64,000 nucleotides of DNA from Malania oleifera (GCF_029873635.1 NC_080417.1:28239682-28303681); one strand, 5' to 3'. Positions 23,647 through 36,761 are shown, counted from the first letter of the stretch. Numbers and translations are program-made. Notes: generated by a model not told the origin, from the sequence alone.

Positions 23647-23658
23647 TGGTATCAGAGC
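23647..23658 (+). other. primer binding site, initiator tRNA-Met type
   Basis: TGGTATCAGAGC three bases behind the 5' LTR end. Confidence 0.92.
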
Positions 23659-23693
23659 TCGGTTAACAGATTGTCAGGTTGACAGTTTGAGTT

Positions 23694-26076
23694 ATGGAAG
23701 CAAATACTAGTAGAATGATTAATCTCAATGGTTTAAATTATCACATATGGAAAGGAAAAATAGAGGATCTTCTTTATGTGAAAGATTATTACCTACCGGT
23801 ATTTGGTGCTAAAAACCCAAAAAAAAGTCTGATGTGGAATGGACTTTGTTGCATCAACAGGTGTGTGGGTATATCAGACAATGGGTAGATGATAATATTT
23901 TGAACCATATTAGTAGAGAAACAAATGCACGTTCTCTATGGAATAAGCTTGGACGGTTATATGCTAGAAAGACTGAACATAATAAGTTATTTTTTATTAA
24001 ACAAATGATGGCTTTGAGGTACCAAGACAGGACTCCTTTATCTAATCACCTGAATACATTCCAAGGAATTATTAATTAGTTGGCTGGAATGGGTATTAAG
24101 TTTGATGATGAGATACAAGGGTTATGATTGCTTGGTTCATTACTGGACTCATGGGAGACGCTCAAAACTTCATTGTCTAACTCCGCTCCAGAAGGTGTAA
24201 TCACAATGGATATGGCCAACAACTGTTTACTAAATGAAGAGATGAGAAGAAAAACACAGGGGTCCTCTTCACAGTCAGAGATCTTGGTTACAGAAAAGAG
24301 GGGGAGAAGTAAAAGCTGAGGTCCAAAGAACAAAGATAATAGCATAAGCAAGTCCAACAAATTTGCAAATGTTGAGTGTCATCATTGCGGGAAAAATGGA
24401 CACATCGAGAAATATTGCAGGCAATTGAAGAGAGAAAACAAGAATGAGAAAGGGAAGGGAGCGAAGAATGGAGATGACAAAGATGGTGATGATAGAGTTC
24501 CTACTACTACTCTTGCAGAATTCCTCATTGTTTATGATGATGAGATGATAAACGTTGCATATCATGAGACCAATTGGGTGATTGACAGTGGTGCCTCCAT
24601 TCATGCTACATCTCGGAAGGATCTCTTTACATCCTATAGATCTAGTGACTTTGGAATAATAAAGATGGGAAATGATGGCTTGGTTAAAGTCATTGGAATT
24701 GGGGATGTGTATCTAAAGACAAATAATGGCACGAGTTTAGTTCTTAGAGATGCGAAGCATATTCCTGACATTCGTTTGAATTTGATTTCTGCAGGTAAAC
24801 GTGATGACGAAGGGTACTGCAGCACTTTCAGTGATGGCCAGTGGAAGCTCACTAGGGGTGCTATGGTTGTGGCTCGTGGCATGAAGCACTCTGCATTGTA
24901 CATTCTGCAAGCAAAGATCGCCAATGACATAGTTAATGTGATGGAGGATAATGGTACAACAGAGTTGTGGCACAAGAGACTGGCTCATATGAGTGAGAAA
25001 GGATTAGCTCTACTAAGGAAGAAAAGTCTACTATGTGGACTGAAAAGTACACTTTTGAAAAGGTGTACTCATTGTTTGTCAGGGAAGCAGAGCAGAGTTT
25101 CCTTCAAGAATTCCCCTTATTCGAGAAAATCAAAGATACTGGATTTAGTACATTCGGATGTGTGTGGCCCTATGAAGACGAGAACACTTGGTGGCTCCAG
25201 ATACTTTGTGACCTTCATAGATGATCATTCAAGGAAGTTGTGGGTATATATCTTGAAGTCAAAAGACCAAGTGTTGGCTGAGTTCAAGAAATTTCAAGCC
25301 CTAGTTGAGAGACAAATTGGGAAGAAACTGAGGTGCATTTTTGGACTAACAACGGTGGAGAGTATTCTGGTCCATTTGATGAGTATTGCAGATAGCAAGG
25401 TATTCGACATCAAAAGACTCCTCCGAAAACTCCTCAATTGAATGGCATAGTAGAAAGGACGAACAGAACAATGCTTGAGAGAGTGAGATGTTTGCTTTCA
25501 CAAGCCCGGTTGCCAAAATCCTTTTGGGGGGAGGCATTGAGCACTGTTGTTCATGTGTTGAATCTTGCACCCTGTGTTCCTCTACAGTTTGATGTGCCAG
25601 ACTGAGTTTGGACAGGTAAGGATGTTTCCTATAATCATTTGTGTGTTTTTAGGTGCAAAGCATTTGTGCATATTCCAAAAGATGAAAGGTCCAAAATTGA
25701 TGAGAAAACACGACAGTGTATATTCCTTGGCTACGGTCAAGATGAATTTGGATACAAGCTTTATGATCCAGTTGAGAAGATAATTGTGAGAAGCAAAGAT
25801 GTCGTGTTTGTAGAAGATCAGATGATTCAGGATATTGAGAAGGTAGAGAAATCTATGTCTCAACAGGGTGATAGTTTGATTGTTGTGGATCCAGTTCCTT
25901 AGAATTTTTCATCTCAAGTTGAGAATGATGTTCAGAATGACCACTAGGGTAGAGGTGATATGAATGTTCCCTTACAGGTTTAGGGAGATGTTGAGACTGA
26001 TGAGTAATTGACAGTGCTAGAGATTCCACGAGAGATTCCATCCAGGAGGTCAGCTAGAGACCGACATCCTTCCACT
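23694..26076 (+). pseudogene. copia gag, protease and integrase, frameshifted
   Basis: Gag starts at ATG 23694 ([19 protein letters not shown]), shifts frame near the A-run at 23820, and has stops near 24078, 24125 and 24317. A CCHC zinc knuckle (CHHCGKNGHIEKYC) lies at about 24377-24420. The aspartic protease motif is WVIDSGASIHAT (about 24577). The pre-integrase domain (LWHKRLAHMSEKGL, then paired cysteines) and the integrase core (LVHSDVCGPM, TFIDDHSRKLWVY) follow. Two frameshifts between 25340 and 25440 remove the reading of the second catalytic aspartate, and the IVERTNRTMLERVRC segment and the KCIFLGYG-like region follow in other frames. The coding stretch is cut at 26076 by a nested insertion. 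Confidence 0.9.
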
Positions 26077-26768
26077 CGGTATGTCGCAACGTCCCGGCGC
26101 GATGTGCCCCGGGCGGTGAAATCAAAATCAATTTTAATTTTTAAGGAAAAATATGGAATGTTGGAGTTGCCACTAACTTTTAGTGTGGTTAGAACACATG
26201 ATTACTATCCCATTAGGGGTAGAATAGGTCTACATTACCAGACCTAGGGTCGGGAGTTCGGTTACACGAGGGGAAGGTACAAGCACCCCCTACGCGTCCA
26301 TTTTTACGAATGGTACCTAACTAATTCGGAATTATCCCTAAGTCAATCTAATAAGTCTTTCAAATTACCCCTCTATTAGTAGATTTACAAATATACATTG
26401 GGTATAAATAAATAAATAAATAAATAGATAATACAAAAATATATGCACAATATATATTCCCTCAGAACTAAAGGTACGTAAAACCCAAAGGCTAATACCC
26501 TAACATTAAAATCATAGGAAGACACCCACGCAAAAATACTTTCTAAAATAATACCAAAATACTAGAAATAATGGATATCACAATACAAAATATAAACATA
26601 GGATATAACTGAAAATTCCGAAAATATGTGATAATAATAGCCCTAATATATTATAATGATAACATTACCTGTAATAATAATACTACTATAATAATAACAC
26701 ATAAATATATCTCAGAATATTAATAACACATAAATACCGATACAATATTATAATACCACTTTAATATA

Positions 26769-26809
<41 letters not shown>

Positions 26810-27931
26810 ACGTAAATATTAATATTAGACCACAATAATACTACTAGACTAATAATACATATATATATATATATCATAATTTTAATAACTATACAATATG
26901 ATAGTAATATATCCTAACAATACTGGCAAAAGCCATAATTATAAATAATCAAAACTTTGACATAACACTAAAAAACTCTAATATTAACAATAAAGGAAAC
27001 ATGACAATAAATCAAACCCTAAAAGTTAAATATAAACAAACATGGAAACAAATAAGACGAAATTATGACATTTAGACAAACCTAAAAATAAATATACAAT
27101 GATATGGAAATAATCAAACCCTAAAAAATTCAACGTGCAATAAAATGGAAATAAATCAAAAATCCTAAAAAATATGTACTAATAATTTGGAAACATAACA
27201 AACCCTAAAGTTAAAATGTGATAATAATATGGAAACACTCATAACCCTAAAATTAATAAACAATCTATATAGAGGCAATCAAACCCTAAAAATATTAATA
27301 ACATGCTAATTATAATAACGATGATAATAATAATAATATTTTAACAATAATAAACAATATGCTTGTATTTATACATAAACAATGTACTTAATACTACCAA
27401 TAATGTACAAATAATAAAATATTTATACCAACACAATTCATCTAATAGTAAAACTAATAAATTAACAATGATATAACCAATAATAGTAACATGCTAATTA
27501 TATAATAATCTTACCAATAATGCTATATAAACAATATAGTAATAATACTAATATAATTAATATAATAATAATGCTAATGATAATGAGCCAACTACATAAC
27601 AATATGACTAATAATAATATGTAAATCATACAGTACTAATACTAATACAATCAACATAATAACAATACCCTTATAATCAATATAATGACAATATTAAAAA
27701 TAATATACAAACCATATAATAATATTATTGATGGTAATATACAAATAATATAACAACATTATTAAAAATGATATTCACATGATAATAATATTATTACTAA
27801 TAATATACAAATAATAATATTATTAACAATGATATACAACAATAATACTAGTATGGTATATATATACATATAAGCATAAATATACATGTGTTTATAGAGG
27901 GACTTACAGAGGGGGTATCGCCGGAGAATTG

Positions 27932-29280
27932 AGGCTAGAAGCGGCGACGACAACAAGGGCTGCCGGAGACGACGATGGCGGTGGAGGACAGTAAGGACTG
28001 CTGGAGATGACAATGGTGGTGAAGGTTCTAGCGACTCTCTCCTGCAGCAGTAGACTGCTGTGATGGAATGGAGGAGGATGGACGGAGATGGCGGGAGTCT
28101 TAAGCTGTTGCCAGAGCAGAGGCGGGTGCGGCTGGTTCTGGAGCAGAGGCAGAGGAGCAGCAGGGTGGCCGCGTTGGTGGTCGCAGGGTGAATGCTGGTC
28201 GGAGGCGTGGCTTCTGAAGTCTGTCCAGGGGTAGCTGGTCTGCTGCTGCTTCGGGTTCAGATGGTGAAGATGGCAGCTGTGGAGCAGAGGAGCTCTGGTG
28301 GTTTTCTGGATAGTTGCTGGGTTGTGGTCGGCGCAGTGGAGGATAGAGTGGGAGATATAGGAGAGATGGTTGCAGATGGAGAAGATGTGCGGAGTAACAG
28401 GGGAACCGAAAGATAGAGGGAGAGAATGAGAGCAAGGGGGCTGAGAAACAGAGGATGAGAGGAAGAGTGGTCGGAGGCACGCTCGGCCACTGGGCTGGGT
28501 AACCAAGAAGAAGAAGAAGAAGAAGAAGAAGAAGAATGAAGAAGCAGGTGTATGTCTTTTTGCTGTGCTCTGTGCTGTCTTTTTGCTGTGCTCTGTGCTA
28601 TGTGTAGCCCCCCCCCCCCCCCAAGGCTAGAAGCGGCGACGACAGCAAGGGCTGCCAGAGACGATGACGGCGGTGGAGGACAGTAAGGACTGCTGGAGAC
28701 GACAATGGTGGTGAAGGTTCTAGCGGCTCTCTCCTGCAGCAGTAGACTGCTGTGATGGAATGGAGGAGGATGGACGGAGATGGCGGGAGTCTTAAGCTGT
28801 TGCCAGAGCAGAGGCGGGTGCGGCTGGTTCTGGAGCAGAGGCAGAGGAGCAGCAGGGTGGCCGCGTTGGTGGTCGCAGGGTGAATGCTGGTCGGAGGCGT
28901 GGCTTCTAAAGTCTGTCCAGGGGTAGCTGGTCTGCTGCTGCTTCGGGTTCAGATGGTGAAGATGGCAGCTGTGGAGCAGAGGAGCTCTGGTGGTTTTCTG
29001 GATAGTTGCTGGGTTGTGGTCGGCGCAGTGGAGGATAGAGTGGGAGATATGGGAGAGATGGTTGCAGATGGAGAAGATGCGCGGAGTAGCAGGGGAACCG
29101 AAAGATAGAGGGAGAGAATGAGAGCAAGGGGGCTGAGAAACAGAGGATGAGAGGAAGAGTGGTCGGAGGCACGCTCGGCCACTGGGCTGGGTAACCAAGA
29201 AGAAGAAGAAGAAGAATGAAGAAGCAGGTGTATGTCTTTTTGCTGTGCTCTGCGCTATGTGCAGCCCCCCCCCCCCTCCT
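27932..29280. repeat. tandem duplication, two ~690-bp GC-rich copies
   Basis: 27932-28622 and 28624-29276 match at well over 90% by eye with an offset of 692 bp. Each begins AGGCTAGAAGCGGCGACGAC and ends in a run of C, with (AAG)n of different length before the end. The GC-rich text gives long ORFs on both strands (up to 347 codons on the minus strand crossing both copies), but these are serine/proline/leucine-rich low-complexity translations without domains. Confidence 0.9.
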
Positions 29281-29299
29281 CTTGGCCTCTGCCTGTGCA

Positions 29300-29604
29300 T
29301 TCTTATTTATAAAACAAAACCCTAAAAATCATTCTTTTCTTTTCCTTTTTCTTCTTATTCTTTTTATACTTTTATGATAATAATAGATACAGTAATAATG
29401 ATAATAAAAAAAATAAAAATAATAATAATTAGTAAATAAAGTAATAATACTAATATTAAAAGCAATAATTAATAATAATAATAATAATCATAATAAAGTA
29501 TAAATAATAATATAAGAAAATAATAACAATAATAATAAAAAATACTAAAAATAAAAAAATAATAATAATAGTAATAATAATAATAATAATGATAAAAAAT
29601 AGTG

Positions 29605-29637
<33 letters not shown>

Positions 29638-29785
29638 GATATATCCAAAATAATAATAGTAAAGTAATAATAATAATACTACTAGTAATAAATAATGAAA
29701 ATAATTATAAGAAAGTAATAATAAAATAAATATAATAAAAATACTAATAATAATAATAAAATAATAAATACCAAAAATAATAGTG

Positions 29786-29837
<52 letters not shown>

Positions 29838-29860
29838 AAATAAGAATAGACCCCTTGTTC
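29300..29860. repeat. AAT/ATA-rich simple-sequence region
   Basis: Hundreds of bases of interrupted (AAT)n and (TAA)n, longest uninterrupted run about 29783-29835. Similar text fills 27300-27850. Confidence 0.85.
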
Positions 29861-29897
29861 TATCTGACTAAGGCAAAAATAGGGTGTCTATACGGTA

Positions 29898-31500
29898 TTC
29901 AGCAGAACAATATGTGTTATTGAGTGACGGGGGAGAGCCCCAGTGTTTTGCAGAAGCCATGGAAGATGAACACAAGATAGAGTGGGTTGAGGCCATGCAA
30001 GATGAGATGCAGTCATTGTATGATAACCACACCTTTGAGTTTGTGAAGCTGCCTAAAGGAAAAAGAGCTTTGGAGAACAAGTAGATTTACAAGAAGAAGC
30101 CAAATGAGTTCTCTTCACGACCACGATACAAAACTAGATTGGTTGTCAAAGGGTTCGGTCAGAGAAAAGGTATTGATTTTGATGAGATCTTCTCTCCAAT
30201 TATAAAGATGTCATCGATTCGTACAGTACTTGATTTAGCAGCTAGTCTTGACTTGGAAGTTGAGCAGATGGATGTGAAAACTGCCTTCCTTCATGGTGAT
30301 TTGGAGGAAAAGATTTATATGAAGCAACCAGAGGATTTCAGAGTGAAAGGAAAAGAGGATTATGTGTGCAAGCTAAAGAAAAGCCTATATGGTTTCAAGC
30401 AAGCACCAAGACAGTGGTATAAGAAGTTTGAGTCTGTTATGGGGGAGCAAGGCTACATGAAGACAATTTCATATCACTGTGTATTTGTTCAAAACTTCTC
30501 TGATGATGATTTTATTTTCTTACTGCTTTATGTGGATGACATGCTAATTGTTGGCAGGAATGCTTCAAGGATTGACCAGTTGAAGAAGCAATTGAGTAAG
30601 TCATTTGCTATGAAGGATTTGGGGCCAACAAAGAAAATTCTTGGCATAAGAATCAGTTGTGAAAGGAGTGCTAAGAAGTTATATTTGTCACAGGAGGAGT
30701 ACATTGAGAAAGTGCTTTAGAGGTTCAATATGGACAAAGCTAAAGTGGTTAGCTCTCCTCTTGCTACCCACTTCAAACTAAGTACAAAGGAATGTCCTTC
30801 TACAGATAAGGAAAATGAAGACATGGAAAGAGTTCTTTACGCCTCAGCAGTATGAAGTTTGATGTATGCAATGGTTTGCTCAAGACCAAATATAGCCTAT
30901 GCAGTTGGTGTAGTTAGCCGATTATTGTCAAATCCGGGAAGAGAGCACTAGAATGCAGTGAAGTGGATCATGAGATATCTTCGAGGCACTTCCAGTTTGA
31001 GACTTGGTTTGGAAAACGGACAACCATTGTTAGTTGGTTATATAGATGTAGATATGGTTGGGGATGTGGACACTCGTAAGTCTACTTTGGGCTATTTGAT
31101 AACTTTTGCAGGTGGGGCAATAGCTTGGAAATTGAGACTTCAGAAGTGCATTGCTCTTTCTACAATAGAAGCAGAGTTCATTGCAGCAACGGAAGCGACT
31201 AAAGAGTTGTTATGGGCAAAGAAGTTCTTGAGAGAACTTGGTTTCGAGCAGAAGAGGTATGTGTTTTTTTGTGATAGCCAGAGTGCTATTCATCTTGCTA
31301 AGAATTCCAGTTTCCATGCAAGATCGAAGCACATTGATGTACGATACCATTGGATTAGAGATGCGTTGAACGATAATTTATTGGAACTTGAGAAGGTTCA
31401 CACTGATGACAATGGTTATGATATGTTGACAAAGACACTACCAAGGGAGAAGCTTGAAGTTTGTTGTTCTATCGCTGGGATGGCGATTCCCTCTACATAG
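29898..31500 (+). pseudogene. copia RT and RNase H, interrupted by stops
   Basis: RT contains QMDVKTAFLHGDLEEKIYM, YGFKQAPRQWYKKF and the catalytic LLYVDDMLIVG (about 30525). RNase H contains AEFIAATEATKELLW, FCDSQSAIHLAKN and HIDVRYHWIRD, ending at TAG 31498-31500. Stops are present at 30082, 30718, 30853 and 30949, and the GYxDAD motif reads GYIDVDMVGD. It is separated from gag-integrase by the nested insertion. Otherwise the domain order and length are normal for the family. Confidence 0.92.
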
Positions 31501-31517
31501 TTGGAAATGGGGAGATT

Positions 31518-32184
31518 TGTTGGGTTATTTCCTTCCATGTGGAGGAAAGCCCAAGTGGGCTTTATTAAAAACTCAAAGCCCAGCCCTTTTAGTGTGAAAA
31601 ACCTAAAGGAAGTTATAAAAAAAGAGGGGAGAAGAGAGGAGCCGTCACTTCTCAAAAGAAAGAGAGAAAAACGTGATTTTTCTCATGCTGCAAATATTTC
31701 ATCAAGTTTTTGATCTTGCTTCATCTGTGGTCTAATCGAACTAAAATTTGGAAGAGAGGTTCACGACTCAAGGAGCTACAATCTGAACGGTGGAGATCGG
31801 ATTTTAAGCTCGGGAGTTAGGGTTTTTTTCCGTGAACAGTAACCGCGAATTTGGTATATTATCTTCAATTCTCTTTGTATTTTCCAAGATTGTAGATATC
31901 TTGATGAGAGATAATTGTATCCTTTAATTACGATTAGAGAAGACTTTGTGTCCCATTATTTGATTGATAGTGGAGATTTTAACTAGATTAGGTCCCGTGG
32001 TTTTTCTTCCTCATACTGGGAAAGTTTCTCACGTACAAAATTGCTTGTGTTCTTGTGGCTTGATGTGATTGATTATTTCTCTTATTATTTCTAACACGTA
32101 TAAAAGTAGAGATACACTATATTTGCTTGCATATAGAGAGAAGAATTATTCCGTCGTAGTTGTTTATTGATATCTCTCCCACCA
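31518..32184 (+). repeat. 3' LTR of copia element
   Basis: TGTTGGGTTATTTCC ... TCTCCCACCA, 667 bp; the polypurine tract GGAAATGGGGAGATT is directly upstream. The terminal CCAACA of the 5' LTR reads CCACCA here. Confidence 0.9.
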
Positions 32185-32189
32185 AAAGT

Positions 32190-33322
32190 GACAAAGTGCG
32201 GTGAGTAATGAACCCCCACGTGCTCTCTTTCTTCTACCAATGGAAGCACTGAGTAAAGGAGAAATTATTAAATAGACTAGGTAGATGACATCATTCATAG
32301 ACTAATTCAATTAAATGTTGACAATTTTTAAACAGGCACATTAACAAATATCTAGTCAATTGTTTCTTACTAAAATAAACCCTAATTTTCTTTGTTGTTC
32401 AAGAGATAAATGCCTATTTTTTTTTTCTTTTTTATGTATTTAAATTTACAATTTTTTTAAAAAAAAATCACACTAAAAAGTAAAAAACCAAAAAAAAAAA
32501 AAAAATTTTTGAGTTTGACGCGTATCATAGCTTTAATTAATTAAAGAAAATAAAATAAAATAACTGCATTTCCTACTACCACCATAGCCTCAAAATTCAT
32601 GATACCAAAAACTATCTTATATAATTTTTGAAAAATTAGAAATTTGTGATTATTTTGAAACCTAGAAATAAAAAATAAAATATTTTGCACAACTATAAGC
32701 AGTCTGTATTTATCTAATATGAATTTTAAAAAATGAACATAACTTGAATATCTATTATTCTTTGAAAAAATAAAAGATAAAAATGAAAAAAAAAAAAAAA
32801 AAACATTTTCTACAACTGAATAGGCCTCTAGCTTATCTCATTATATTTTGAGATTTCAGGTTGTAATGAAATCGTTTAATTGAAATAGATAACTACAACC
32901 TAAAATTGAAAACCATGCACAATTCATTGATGCTATTAGTAGTCTATGCATACACAGTTTGATAGTGTACTAATACTTTTCTCCCACATGATAAGATGAG
33001 CAAATGAGCAAGCATATGAATAAGCATTCAATTATTTTTTTAGAACATATGCAGGATATTTTTATTTAGATATTGATTAATGAATAGTAACACTAATAAC
33101 ATGTAGCATAGAAAACTTTTAGGCCTCTCATAACTACTTTATAGCAATTATGATTAACACATTATATCTCATCTGTAATTTCATAACTTGTAAATAGTTA
33201 TGCTTTTTTTGGGGTATAATGTACATTAACACCCTAAAATATTTGTAAGAAAATGTTAAAATATTTCTATATTAAAATAATAATTTGAAAAGCTAGCTGT
33301 TAAGAACATACACAAATTTGTG
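32190..33322. other. AT-rich intergenic DNA
   Basis: Homopolymer-rich, no ORF with recognisable motifs and no paired repeats seen. Confidence 0.6.
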
Positions 33323-33327
33323 ATATT

Positions 33328-33654
33328 TGATGGTGGAGAGGATTGCTCAGTCACTGGTTGTGACTAAAACTCAGTGAGAATCAATACACAATAACAATGT
33401 ATTTCAATCTCAAAATGGATACAGGTAACTTCAAATTAAAACTCTCTCTTACGCTCACTGGCTTTACACTCTCAACACACCACACCCTTCATTGCACACA
33501 CACACATTTATTTATAGTAAATCATACAACAATATAATCAACAATGGTGGGAATTAAACTTCAACGGAGGTGAGCTGGTAGGTGGAGTAGGTTGCCTGCC
33601 AATCTCCAATGTCAACAGAAACGGCTGCCGACAAGTCAAGTTTAATTTTCAACA
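33328..33654 (-). repeat. 3' LTR of copia element
   Basis: 327 bp, about 92% identical by eye to 40632-40956. The adjoining plus-strand CCCCCCTT (33656-33663) is the complement of the polypurine tract. Confidence 0.92.
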
Positions 33655-33663
33655 TCCCCCCTT

Positions 33664-34547
33664 AAACTTGACTCTCCTAGTTTTGTCATTCCGAGCATTG
33701 TCTTCATTATTGCAAAAATATCATGCCTAAGTAGCTTCGTGAAAATATCAGCAATCTAATTATACGTTCTGTAAGATATCAACTCCACTTCTTTATTCTT
33801 GATATGCTCCCTGATAAAATGATACCGAGTATCAATATGTTTACTTCTTTCATGGTAAACTAGATTTTTCACAAGTGCAATCGCTGATCGGTTGTCGATG
33901 TAGACTTTTATGGGATTATTTTGAAGAGATCCCAGATACTTCAGTACATTCCTAATCCATATACCATGACAAACAGTTGAACTGGTAGCAACATACTCAG
34001 CTTCACATGATGACAACATTACGATGGGTTGCTTCTTTGAAGACCATGTAAATGCTGTATCTCCCATAAAAAATGTGAATCCTATCGTGTTTTTTCTTTC
34101 ATCAAGATCTCTTCCCTAATCGCTATCTGAATAACCGATAAGTTTGTAATCACCTCTTGATAAATAGAACATACCATCGGTGATGGTACCTTTGACATAT
34201 CAGAGTATCCTTTTCGCTGCATTTAGTTAGGACTGGTCAAGAGTCTCCATGTACCCGCTGACAAGTCCAACTCCATAGAGTATATCTGGTCTGGTGCACG
34301 TCAAATACCTCAAGCTTCCAACCAGACTTTTGAAATATGTGGGGTCAACATCTCCTTACTCATTCTTTCTCAACTCCAATCTCGTTCAACCGGAGTTGTC
34401 ACAGGGTTGCATTTGTCCATCCCAAACTTCTTCAATACTTCTTTTGCATAGTGGCTCTAGGAGATGAAGATTCCCTTCTCGCTTTGTACGACTTCTATGC
34501 CAAGGAAGTGAGTCATCTGGCCAATATACGTTATTTCGAATTCTTTG
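33664..34547 (-). pseudogene. copia RT C-terminus and RNase H
   Basis: Minus strand from 34547: FEITYIGQMTHFLGIEV-like RT text, then RNase H with FTWSSKKQPIVMLSSCEAEY, VYIDNRSAIALVKN and KHIDTRYHFIREHI. Stops and at least one frameshift occur between 34330 and 34070. It joins the RT N-terminal part at 36762 when the nested LTR and one TSD copy are removed in silico. Confidence 0.9.
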
Positions 34548-34552
34548 ACCAT

Positions 34553-35126
34553 TGATTACGCGACAAAACTGCGTAATTGGACACTTTAATCCGGTCTTTA
34601 CAGCTTATATTTTTAATTAAGTGTCCAAATTTGTCCAATATTTTAATAAAGTGCCGAAATTATCATTCTTGAGTTTTATTGTGCAATTTACGAGTTTTTG
34701 ATAATTCTTTTTATCGCAGGAAAAGTCCTGGGAATGAAAACTGACACCTGTTTGTATTTCATATATAACTTTTCCTTCCAAACTCCGATTGAGGCAATTC
34801 AAATTTTTAGAGAAAGAGGAAAGGATTATCTACAACTTTTGTGTTTTGAGTTTTATGAGAAACTAGCTTCAAAAGGGTCAAATATTGCGGTGAACAGAGA
34901 GTAAAAATGTGACCCTGCCAAGCAAGCCGGGTCGGGTCAAGTTGTCGGGTCGGGTTGGCTAAACCGGGTCTAGGGCTTCCCCTAATATCTTTTATATTCT
35001 TCTTCTTCTCTCCCTTATTTCTTAGACGGCCCTGCGGGCTGCTCTCCTTCTTCCCCTTCTTCATCTCTTCTTCTTCTTCTTCTTCTTCTTCTTCTTCTTC
35101 TTCTTCTCTTTACCTTGCTTTATTCT

Positions 35127-35190
<64 letters not shown>

Positions 35191-35608
35191 TTTTATTTTT
35201 CTTTCCCTAAGCCCAGCACCTTCACAGCCTCCCCTCTACAACCCCTCTGCTGCAACTCCTGTTCCGGTGCCTCCTCTGCACAGACCACTCCGTGAGCCAT
35301 AGCAGCTCCTGCTGGAACCTGACCACACCAGCAGCCACCTCTGCAACTCCACCTTCTGGACATCCACCCGAGCACCTGCAGCTGCCGTGAACAAAACTAA
35401 GCCAGCCAAGGCCCTCCTCTCCTGCACCAACTCCGGCAACATCTCCTCCACTCCGCAACAGGACCAGCCACTCCACCACTGCCAACCGAGCACAGCCCCT
35501 GCCCAACTCCTCTGCAAACACTCGAAGATCACCAAGCACAGCTTTCTCTCTAATTTTCACCTTTTCCTTCTATCTTTATTTATTATGAGTTGCTCTCTGC
35601 CTCTCTCT

Positions 35609-35645
<37 letters not shown>

Positions 35646-36756
35646 TTATTTATTATTAATTAACTAGTGAAATTTTGGAACATTAGTTAGGGTGTTTTAT
35701 TATTGTTGAACTTTAATTGTTTATTTAATCGCTCTTAGTTGAATTTTTCCATTGATTTAATTAATATTTGAATTATTTAATTAGTTTGGTAAAGCCCAGT
35801 TTTATTCTAAAAAAATAAAAAAAATAAAAAAAATGAAAAAGTGTTTTTATTTTGAGGTTTTTCAAGATTTAATTTTTCTGTTTGTTGAAGCTCAATTTAG
35901 TTAGGGTTAGTTTTATCAAAGTTCGTATTTTTCTTGTGTTTCATTATCGTTCAAGTGTTAGGGTTGTTTTAATTTATTATCTTTCGTTTTATTGATGCAA
36001 TGAGCTACCATGGAATTGATTTGACTCGAAAACTGTGGATTACAAGCATGAGCGGCTAAGTTCGATAACTCGGGTTGTGGGTCGATGTCATTTGCTTTTC
36101 GTGGTTTATTAGTTGTCCTAAGAAATTATTGATAAACTTTTATTTGGTTGAAACCGAAAATTTAAGGTATCGTTGATAAATTGCTAGCTCTTGCTTCTTG
36201 TTTTGTTGTTGACGTTAGGCACATCAAAACCTTGATTTGATGTAGGATTTTAATCAACTTATTTTTACATAAAATTCGGTTGATGCGTAATAAGAGTTTT
36301 TATTTTCTTCCGTCTGGATGTGGCCAATTTACTCGATCTTTAGTGATAAAATTTCATCTTATTAATGTCTTGATTGGATTAACAAGAAGAGGAGTAAGGC
36401 CTAGGAAATTAGTAAACGGTGGAAGCAAACAGATGTTGAACTCGTAACCCGAGTGTTTGGTAAAATTGTTTAGTTTCGGTTGCGTTATTAGATTTACATT
36501 TTTGGAAAATTGATAAAATTTCAGTTTCATTTTGATAGTTTACTCAAGTTTCTCTCACTTTGTTTACTGTTTTCAAAATCGTAAAAGACAAAAAAAAAAA
36601 AAAAAAAGATTTTCAAACCCGTTTTTCAGCAATAGGATTTCACTAAACTTTTATAAATACTTTGATACTCAGTGGTCCCTGTGGAATACGATCCTGGACT
36701 CATCCTTGATACAACTTGACACTTCTGCACTTGGAAGCACAACTCAGAACGAGTCA
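34553..36756 (+). mobile_element. Ty3 (Athila/Tat-like) solo LTR, 2204 bp, in copia RT
   Basis: Starts TGATTACGCGACAAAACTGCG and ends CAGAACGAGTCA, with a perfect TSD ACCAT (34548-34552, 36757-36761). The 3' text (TTTGATACTCAGTGGTCCCTGTGGA) resembles the ends of Athila/Tat LTRs. It contains (TTC)n and (CT)n tracts. ORFs across the CT-rich part on both strands are low-complexity and without domains. The family assignment is from memory of LTR ends. Confidence 0.85.
35066..35188. repeat. (TTC)n and (CT)n microsatellites
   Basis: About 13 TTC units followed by about 28 CT units; a second (CT)n lies at 35608-35641. They sit in the leader half of the solo LTR. Confidence 0.95.
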
Positions 36757-36761
36757 ACCAT

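Larger units (their letters stand above)
26082..29892 (+). mobile_element. 3.8-kb LTR-like insertion, probably a Ty3 (Tat/Ogre-like) solo LTR
   Basis: Begins TGTCGCAACGTCCCGG and ends GGGTGTCTATA, flanked by a perfect 5-bp TSD CGGTA (26077-26081 and 29893-29897). Excision restores the copia frame at the RYSAEQYVLL motif. No PBS, PPT or pol is inside, so a solo LTR is the simplest reading, and very long LTRs are known for Tat/Ogre elements. The first 250 bp hold the conserved plant-repeat text GGGAGTTCGGTTACACGAGG (26253-26272). The middle is AT-rich, and a GC-rich block at 27930-29280 is duplicated in tandem. It could alternatively be a non-autonomous element. The orientation assumes TG is the 5' end. 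Confidence 0.7.
23047..32184 (+). mobile_element. copia element (Tork/TNT1-like), near full length, interrupted
   Basis: 5' LTR 23047-23643, PBS 23647-23658, gag-PR-IN to 26076, nested 3.8-kb insertion 26082-29892, RT-RNase H to 31500, PPT about 31503-31517, 3' LTR 31518-32184. A perfect 5-bp TSD AAAGT lies at 23042-23046 and 32185-32189. Without the insertion it is about 5.3 kb, the normal size for this group. Several frameshifts and stops make it non-autonomous. The clade assignment is from general motif resemblance. Confidence 0.93.

Noticed and set aside
26253-26272. Possible tRNA gene from the GTTCG text
   Set aside because: No A box at proper spacing and no cloverleaf could be drawn by eye; kept only as a note in the repeat finding.
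28257-29300. 347-codon minus-strand open frame, and a 200-codon relative at 27904-28506
   Set aside because: It translates a GC-rich, tandemly duplicated low-complexity stretch in a repeat insertion. The protein is rich in Ser, Pro and Leu without domains, and the same peptide occurs twice because the DNA is duplicated.
34955-35659. ORFs on both strands around the CT-rich stretch
   Set aside because: They consist of poly-Ser/Leu from (TTC)n and (CT)n and antisense text inside a solo LTR.
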